Positions 56,810 to 64,000 of a stretch of 64,000 nucleotides of DNA are shown here, one piece after another. The position numbers and the translations under genes were made by a program. The notes beneath the pieces are model-generated. The model had not been told where the DNA came from. It saw only the letters and a list, made by a program, of their open reading frames with translations, and did no database searches. This DNA comes from Agaricus subrufescens (taxonomy: Eukaryota; Basidiomycota; Agaricomycetes; Agaricales; Agaricaceae). Where the stretch lies: positions 62,001-126,000 of the forward strand of contig CM057065.1 of assembly GCA_029945375.1 (NCBI GenBank), given 5' to 3'. The first letter of the stretch is position 1. Each line of letters opens with the position of its first letter.

Positions 56810-57640
56810 TTAAGACAAAATTGGTGGTGTAATGTAATGGGCTAACCCTGATCCCAACGATAAGCCTTGACTGGCATGCTGAGCTCTTCGCTTGAAAGGT
56901 GACGACCACATCTCTTCAAAGCGAGAAAAAACAGTAGTTGCAGTTGGTAGGCTCTCCCATTGTTCCATACTCAACGAACTCAACAGCTCATCAACTTGAG
57001 GAACCACATGCTTGATACACTAGTGGTCATATTAGTAAGCTAGCATTCAAGGAAACCACTTGCATACGAACGTGGAGGTGGGTTCCCAAGGAACGAGAAA
57101 GCAAAGCAATATCACGTCTTCTTGACTGTTCGAACGCTGTAACACCTGGCTCATCCGTAGTGTAGAATTCAGCACCTTCAAAGTCATAGAAGGCATATCT
57201 GCACCCAGGCCCATGGTATCCTACATAGCAGTTGTTAAGCTCAAAAGGCAATAAAACATCCATACACATGTTCTGAGCACCGGTATCGCCATGTGCTATG
57301 TTGTTCCCATGGAGGAAGGCGAGAACCTGACTGGCATTTGGTTGATGAAGAAGGAGGAAGTGACCAGAAATACCTCCAAGAATGAATGTGCGTATCGTAT
57401 GACTTCGCCAACAGTGGAAAAATCACATTGAATAGGATGACTCCATCTTTGGAACTTAGTATCGGAGTCCTGAGGATGAGCTTAAGAAAAGACTTGCCTT
57501 GGCATGACAACAAACGTTTGTTGGTTGAACTCAATATACTCAATAATTGGTATAGTGTGGTTCCGTGGGTCATTGTATAACGGCTTAGAGTTGGGGACTT
57601 GCAAGGCCTTGAGCTCGTTTGTCGCGACTGCGCCTGAATC
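56810..57640 (-). pseudogene. 5'-truncated kinase-like paralogue, copy B
   Basis: Minus-strand exons match the C-terminal two thirds of the gene at 54029: TNELKALQVPNSK, NDPRNHTIPIIEYIEFNQQ, DFSTVGEVIRYAHSFLE, VLAFLHGNNIAHGDTGAQN (HGD loop), CRYAFYDFEGAEF (DFEG), SRRRDIALLSRSLGTHL, and the last exon ending near 56810. Exon borders coincide with copy A. The intron at 57497-57447 has a GC donor (GCAAGT) where copy A has GT. Upstream of about 57627 similarity ends abruptly, so the anchor and lysine strand are missing, and a GGCCACTTTGGCC hairpin motif lies at 57714-57726. It is called a pseudogene because of the lost N-lobe. Confidence 0.7.
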
Positions 57641-58030
57641 ACTCTCATCAGGAAATTGGAAGATGGCGAATAATGTCTCACGTAGACTATATTGCGCACT
57701 ATTAGTCTAATTTGGCCACTTTGGCCAATGTAGGCCATTTTTACACTACCGGTCTTGGTCTCAGGGACACGATCATTAAATTCATGTAAATTATCTATAA
57801 TTTTTGACACTTACGTGTTATTAGAATGAATAAAACTTATTTGATTTACCACACTCATGGTCCAATACTATTCAAAATTATCAGCATCTTTGACGTCGTT
57901 TATCTGGGGTGTGCATTAATTTCATTAAGAATATCAACTTTGTCTTAGTTCAGACAGCTAATTCTCGGCAACATTAAAGCATCAATTGTTACTGTACTGA
58001 CAAATAGGGCAAACTAAGTAAATCCACATA

Positions 58031-59852
58031 TCACAATTCCTGTGATACATCTGGGTCAATGAGGGTACTATTATTACTAGAGTTGGTCGAAGAGGCTACT
58101 TCTGTATCTGTGGGAATATCCTGCATATTGTCAATGTCGACCACCCGACTAATTCCTGCCATTATTCCTACACCGGCAGTTGGGTTGTTGCTGACAAACA
58201 ATTAGATAACAGAGCTAATAGTTTAGTAAATCACGTACCAGCATTGATTATAAATACGATGCATCATGACATGATACTTACTTGGCGCCTTGTCCTTGAT
58301 ACTGATCAGCCAGTTCTTATGGCCATTGTATACATCCTCCGCAAGATCGACAACGAAATCAGATGGAATATGGATCCCACTAGTCCAGTCAATATTAGAA
58401 AAGTGGATCTGTTCAAAAGTCAGTGGTTTTCGGTAAATGCCTCTATAAAACTTACTGCAGTTGCTACGAGGGCCAACACACAAACCGGGATTTCCCTCTC
58501 ATTAGGGTAGCGAGCATAAGTAGACGTAAATATATCCGGATGATGGTCTCCAAGGGTGGAGCGACGGCCACCATCACTGAATAAGAATTTTGCAAGGGTC
58601 CGGATTATGGACGGGTGTTCGTAAGGCCGGCTCTTGATTGGATTACCATTCTAGTATGACGTTAAGTATATGTCACAATTAATATAAGCATTCCATACCT
58701 CCTGAGGAAAGATGTAAGTCGAGTCACGAAGAAGGGCATTGACTAGGCTCTTGACAGTGTGAATGTCCGCTAATGGGTTTCCAAGCCCAAAGCTGACCCC
58801 AACAAGGGGTGCAGCGATCACCTTGACTCTGCTGCGGCGTAATGCTAAACGATGATTGACCTGTCAAACAATTCAGACTTTATTCGGGAATGTAAAATTG
58901 ATGTTTACATACCATACGCACGGCATACAGGGTGAACTTGCGGTCCTGCTTAAGGCGGAGAACTATCTGATCAAAAGAGGCATTGCGGGCAACTTCGGTG
59001 AGTATCGAAGTGAGAAGTGTGAATTCACTGTCATTGACAATGAAAAACCCTTGCTTCAGACACACCCCTGTTGCCTGTATTTCACCTTGGTTAAGAACAT
59101 GCTTCATCGGTTGAGGCTGGGCCTTAGAACTGATAAGACGCGCGCCTGGTCTTGGTAGTACAAAGTGAGCTTCGATGGGCCAATGTGCATTAACCGCAGC
59201 CTGACAACGTATAAGCAAGTAATGCTAAAGATTTATAAAATACTCACATTTTGCGCATCAATTAAGGCCTTCTGATCATCGCCGTCGAGTTCGTCGTCCT
59301 TGGACCAATGTGGGACCTATGTCGGTGAATAAGACGCTCAAAGAAAACTAATGGAGTATCACCTCGGAGCGGTATTGATCACCCTGCTTTGAGCCCCTAT
59401 TGGAAGTTGAGGCTTCGCCAGGGGTCAGACGCATTTGAACAATTTCTGACCCAAACTGTGAAGCGGCCTGGGCGGGGGCGAGAGAGTCAAGATCTTCGTC
59501 ATCATGGAAGGAACCCTCGTCAGCTTCATCAGACTCGCTATCATTACCATTGCCTTGAACTGACTTCTCATCTCCGGATGAGTCAGACAGTTCAAAGAGA
59601 GGTGGGGCAGCCGGAGCAGCCTTCTGACGCACTGCGGGAGTTTTCTTCTCCCGGACATCTTTGAAAAAAATCAAATATGTATCAGCAGTAAACAACTAAG
59701 TATAACGAGTATGACATACTCCTTTGATCTTCGAGAGGCAAGCGCAACCGTTTCCTTCCACGAGCGCTTGGATCTGAGTCTGGTCCTCGTTTCTTAGCTC
59801 GGGTGGACGTGCGACGCGAGCTAGCAGCTCGAGTAGAAGTGGTAGGTGGCAT
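58031..59852 (-). CDS. DUF6532-type fungal protein
   Basis: ATG 59852 (MPPTTSTRAASS) opens a basic, then acidic, disordered N-terminus (KKRGPDSDPSARGRKRLRL, then SVQGNGNDSESDEADEGSFH). After several introns comes the folded domain: VNHRLALRRSRVKVIAAPLV, NPLADIHTVKSLVNALL, DSTYIFPQE, RPYEHPSIIRTLAKFLFSDG, REIPVCVLALVATA, IHIPSDFVVDLAEDVYNGH and KAPSKYHVMMHRIYNQC. This order fits DUF6532, a domain widespread in Agaricomycetes with no known biochemical role. The last exon gives a Ser/Asn/Asp-rich tail ending at 58031. The basic stretch could be a nuclear localisation signal. The gene is divergent from the Plavaka transposase with about 350 bp between the ATGs. It appears intact. Confidence 0.72.
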
Positions 59853-60017
59853 GGGGTTAACAAGAAGGAAGCAAAAACCACGCACCGAAATAAAATTTCG
59901 TGTCAGTCTTATAACGGGTTGACAGTTCGACGATTCTGTGCCCAACCATTCAATGCCAATATAATGTGAAATTGAAACGCAGGTGATCTCCTTTGAGTTG
60001 GGAGCGGCAGTTATAAT

Positions 60018-60135
60018 CCAGTAAATGCCATAACTTCATAATACAGACCTGGTATGCTGCTTTCTCAATTTGTGTTCCAGTAAATGCTACGGAGCCGTAA
60101 TAGAGGCCTGGTATATTGTTTCCTTAATTTGTGTC
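60018..60135 (+). repeat. 59-bp tandem repeat, two copies, upstream of the transposase
   Basis: Two adjacent copies, 60018-60076 and 60077-60135, both start CCAGTAAATG, share CCTGGTAT and end TCAATTTGTGT or TTAATTTGTGT. By eye about 70-75 percent of positions match. They sit between the DUF6532 and transposase start codons. Such subterminal or promoter repeats are common in CACTA-like elements. Confidence 0.6.
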
Positions 60136-60203
60136 AGCATGACTCAGGTGACAGCTTGTTTGACTCACCAGTCATACCTTTACACTGCAACGTGCTTCAT
60201 CGA

Positions 60204-63200
60204 ATGATTTGCCCAGGTTGCAATGCCAACATCAAACGTCGTGGACTGCAAAGTCATCTTCGAAGCACTAGAAACCGTCAATGTCAGCAATACTTTGAGG
60301 GTCAAGGTAAACAACTTAGCAAAAGTAGTACTGTACAGCAAGACAGACAACAAGAGTGTACGTTTTACTTCAACTGTAGAAGTTGTATCTAATGGGAAAA
60401 TGTATTAGTTTTCAATGCAGACGGCGATCTATTTGGGAATTATCGTACATACCTTCGTGAAGACTGTGATGACGAAGAAATGGACATTGATGCAGGAGAA
60501 CCTGCAGCAAATACAGATAGCGATTGCCTTGAAGAAAGTGACGATTCTGAGGGAGGTCACATCAGTGATCTCAACGACGTTGAGCCTGAACGACCTCAAG
60601 TTGATGCCAATGCTGATGATGCCAATGCTGATGATGCCGATGAAGATGCTGACACTGGGGATGATGCACGATGTAGGGTGTACGACGCGAGCTGCAAACT
60701 ATATGACCCACCGGTCATCTCTCGATTTCCTGGCAACGCAGGAAAAGTATACGGTGTCGAGCATCAGAATAAAGGGGGATCAGATGAGATTTACGAACCT
60801 TTCTCATCTGAGATGGAGTGGGAGATGGCGAGGTGGGCAAAGGAACGTGGCCCAAGTTCGACCGCATTCACCGACCTGGTGTCAATTGATGGAGTAAGTG
60901 AATGTAACATAATGCTACTGTGCAACCAGCTTACCTGAGATCGTATCTCCTAGGTTGTCAAACAATTGAACCTGTCCTTCAAGTCATCTACTGAACTGAA
61001 CAAGATCATAGATGAAAAGTTGCCGAATGCACGGCCTTCATTCACTCGCCATCAGGTCATAGTGGGCTCCGAAGTATGCGATGTATATTTTCGAGACATT
61101 ATTCAGTGTATCCAAGCAATCCTATACGACAATAAGCTCTCACCACATATGATATTTACTCCGGAGAAGCATTACACAGACGACTCGAAGACGACTCGAA
61201 TGTATCACGATATGCATACAGCGAAGTGGTGGTGGGCAACGCAGGTGAGTTTCTTGGAGCTATCTTGCAAAGTCTTCTCATCAGCGACTGAAATTCAACA
61301 GAAAGCGATTGAGAAGGACTCACCTGGGGCCTTGATTATCCCAATCATGATTTCGACGGACAAGACACAACTCACGTTGTTTCGCAACAAGAGTGCTTAC
61401 CCGGTTTATCTCACGATTGGTAATATTCCAAAAGAAATTCGACGTAAACCATCAGCACATGCGTACGTGCTTCTGGGTTACTTACCAACAACAAGACTTG
61501 AAAATGTCTCAAATAAAGCCTCACGTCGCCGCATGATCGCAAATTTATATCACTCATGTATGGGTGAGATCCTCCGGCCTCTGGAAGAAATAGGAGCCCA
61601 AGGCACCATCATGGCAACAGCTGATGGAAAGCTTCGCCGGATGCACCCAATTATGGCAGCGTTCATCGGGGATTATCCTGAACAAATACTTACTACTTGT
61701 TCGTATTCAGGTGATTGCCCCTCTTGCGATGTAGCCCACAAGGACCTAGGAGAAAGCGGTCTTGGGCAACCCCGGGATCTTGATCATGTACTTGACATTT
61801 TATCATCATTTGATGATGACCCAACAGATTTCATCGGCCTTTGTAAACGATCTCGCGTGAAGCCTGTGGTCACGCCGTTCTGGCATCACCTACCCTATCT
61901 CAACATTTACTCTTCGATAACCCCCGACGTTCTGCATCAGCTTTATCAGGGACTGATAAAGCACGTTGTCAGTTGGCTCATCAAGGCATTCGGTCCGCTC
62001 GAAATCGACGCCCGCTGTCGTCGACTTCCACACAATCACAACATACGCGCGTTTACCAAAGGGATCAGCGCATTGTCGCATGTGTCTGGAAAAGAACATG
62101 ACCAAATCTGCCGGATTCTAATTGGACTCGTCGTCGGCATGCAGCTTGGCAACGGCTACTCAGCTGTTCGGCTTGTCCAAGCTGTCCGTGCGTTGCTTGA
62201 TTTTCTATTCCTTGCCCAATATTCTGTTCACACCGACAGAACCCTGGACCTCCTTCAACACGCGCTCGACAGGTTCCATGAAAATAAGGAGATTTTTATC
62301 GACCTCGGTATTCGCAAGGATTTCAACTTACCAAAGCTCCACTTCGCGCAACATTACACTCAGAAAATCAAATTTTTTGGCACAACTGACAACTTCAATA
62401 CCGAGTACACGGAACACTTACACATTGATCTCACGAAGGACGCTTATCGGGCTACCAACCGGAAAGATGAATACACTCAGATGACGACGTGGTTGGAAAG
62501 AAAGGAGAAAATACTTCAGCATGAGCTTTTGATTCAATGGAGACTTGGTAAGGTCGTCTCACCTCTCACCTCCTCCCATGAATGGATCACCCCGGGCCTT
62601 TCAATACACAGGACTATTCATGTGTCCGAGCGCCCAAGTGCAAGGCGAGTTTCCCTCAACGATCTCATCACCAAACATGGTGCGACCTACTTCCACGAGG
62701 CTTTTGCACGCTTTGTGATTCTTCAACGCTACCCATCAATCTCCTCAACCCAACTCGAACATGCAATTTGGGGAGTCGAGATGCCTATGCAAAGCTTTTG
62801 GCTATGGCATCGGGTCAAATTTCTCTCACCGGATCCTTTTACACACATAACAAACACGGTCGACTCAATCCATGCCAACCCGAAAACACAGCGATTTGAT
62901 ACCGCTCTGCTTCGGATACACAACGAGCTTGAGGGGATACATGGTATAGTTTTTTTTCTTTATATGTATTAATAACTCATCCTCGTTCCCAGGTTTTCGC
63001 ATCGGACGTGTCCGTGCCATATTTTCAATGCCACCAAGCATCCGCCAAGTAGTTTTCCGTGAATGCGTTGTCCCAGAACATCTGGTTTACATAGAATGGT
63101 TCACTGGATTCACCCAAACCCCCGATCCTCACCATCAAATGTACAAGGTATCAATAGAGCGTGATCAATTGGATCCATCGGGAGGTGGAATTGGAAGCAT

Positions 63201-63357
63201 TGTACCTTTGTTGGATGTGGTCCGAAGTGTCCATCTTTTCCCAATATTCGGTGCTTTTGCGCCTGTTGAGTGGACACAGGATAACGTATTAGATCAATGT
63301 AACGCATTCTATGTAAATCCTTTCACAGGCAGGCACTTATACCGCCTCATTGGATAG
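60204..63357 (+). CDS. Plavaka-type (CACTA-related) DNA transposase
   Basis: Five exons, 60204-60306, 60409-60893, 60954-61244, 61302-62943 and 62993-63357, sum to 2886 nt and 961 residues with every phase consistent. The N-terminus has a zinc-finger-like MICPGCNANIKRRGLQSHL with later His and Cys. An acidic linker with short DANADD repeats follows. The transposase core shows IMISTDKTQLTLFRNKSAYP, VYLTIGNIPKEIRRKPS, IMAAFIGDYPEQILTTCSYS, GDCPSCDV and SITPDVLHQLYQGLIKHVVS, all typical of fungal Plavaka transposases. The C-terminal domain has FRIGRVRAIF and VVRSVHLFPIFGAFAPVEW, ending with FYVNPFTGRHLYRL. No stop or frameshift is found, so it may be active. I did not find convincing terminal inverted repeats. 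Confidence 0.88.
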
Positions 63358-63734
63358 TGGCTACCTACGTACAATATACTTATTATAATGTATCGCTGGG
63401 GATAATCGTGTGATCATCTGTCCGAATTTTAATGGCAGTTGCGTATAATATGAACCAATTTAGTAAGGCGGTCTGAGCTTGATGCTTCGTAACCCGTTAA
63501 TGACCAATATATATACCCTCGAGGTGTTGACTACGTTATGCTAGTCCATATTTAGATAATTTATTCATTTTTGTCATTCTCCCGTTTCCCTGATGCTGAA
63601 ACGATCAGAAATATGCAAACAGGGTAAATACACTCGTACTTAAATAGAACGTCCTGCCCCTCTCTGTCTCGAGTGGCCCACACACCATGTGACTGATAAT
63701 GTGAATACGAGACTCGATGGATCACTGCGTTCAC
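63358..63734. other. Spacer downstream of the transposase
   Basis: AT-rich 3' flank; the element's right terminus should lie here or beyond, but no inverted repeat with the left flank was recognised. A short TATATATACC sequence lies near 63508. Confidence 0.35.
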
Positions 63735-64000
63735 TCACAATAACAGACATTTCAAGCTCTCTCTCTCTGTCTTGCATGCATATTGAGCGTATGGATATGT
63801 CAACCTTGACGGATCCATCATCTCACCCATCAGATACCGAGGTGCCAACGCGTCAGACAGTTTCTCTCTTGCGTACATCTTGTATCCTCGTTCAGCAAAG
63901 TAGGGAGCCAAAAATTCCCATATGCGCACGGTACGTGCTCATTCCTTCAACCATCTATCGTACTCATTTGGATCGCCTTCATCCCATATCTTGAGGTCCG
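63735..64000 (-). pseudogene. Kinase-like paralogue fragment, copy C, with nonsense codon
   Basis: Minus-strand sequence at the right edge matches residues of copy A around WDEGDPN...VRLWEFLGPFFAQRGY: here LKIWDEGDPNEYDRWLKE, then TGA, then ARTVRIWEFLAPYFAERGY and MMDPSRLTYPYAQYACKT. The TGA replaces a basic residue that copy A has between KE and ARTVR. Similarity stops shortly after YACKTE at a CT/GA-rich run (about 63760). It continues off the window's right edge. Confidence 0.65.

Noticed and set aside
1..64000. CRISPR arrays, operons, ribosome-binding sites, bacterial insertion sequences
   Set aside because: The window is eukaryotic with intron-split genes, and the short repeats found lack the regular spacer pattern of CRISPR arrays.

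Overview
The window reads as nuclear DNA of a mushroom-forming basidiomycete (Agaricomycetes). The evidence is genes broken by many 50-70 bp introns with GT(A/G)AGT donors, short CTGAC/CTAAC-type branch sites and CAG/TAG acceptors; a Plavaka-type DNA transposase; a DUF6532 protein; an unspecific peroxygenase; and lineage-typical hypothetical proteins. Genes were rebuilt by hand-splicing, so exon ends are inferences wherever I say so. Species is not determinable from this sequence.

Left third (1-16.5 kb), mostly housekeeping-like and unknown genes. On the minus strand: an edge-truncated acidic hypothetical, a coiled-coil protein with C-terminal hydrophobic segments, a large hypothetical of an Agaricomycete family, and a WD40 protein with a C-terminal membrane anchor. 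On the plus strand: a SUN-domain nuclear-envelope protein, two unknown proteins, a tandem pair of small paralogues sharing the N-terminal motif YLESSHPSLLG, and a Ras-like GTPase that seems to need a 2-nt micro-exon. Short GGYC-N5-GRCC hairpin motifs are scattered through 11-18.3 kb.

Middle (16.5-42.9 kb). First comes a decayed stretch with a peroxygenase scrap, a PRMT5 N-terminal pseudogene, a short-chain dehydrogenase scrap and two pairs of diverged repeats. Then follows a metabolic block: two tandem cytochrome P450 genes (plus) facing two tandem flavin monooxygenase genes (minus), each FMO with an N-terminal NTF2/SnoaL-like extension. Cystathionine gamma-synthase and an Sds23-like CBS protein come next, and a C-terminal relic of a third P450 lies beyond them. 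The paired duplication of an oxidase and a monooxygenase suggests one oxidative pathway, but no backbone synthase is in view. The second P450 has lost a splice donor (GT to GA) and may be dying.

Right third (43-64 kb). It holds a type II membrane fucosyltransferase-like glycosyltransferase, long gene-poor spacers, an intact unspecific peroxygenase, a 102-residue three-exon gene, and a kinase-like family with one whole copy and two broken ones. Next come a DUF6532 gene and, divergent from it, an apparently intact 961-residue Plavaka transposase preceded by a 59-bp tandem repeat.

The most distinctive observations are the GTPase micro-exon, the YLESSHPSLLG tandem family, the hairpin motif with compensatory changes, the double P450/FMO duplication, and the Plavaka/DUF6532 pair.
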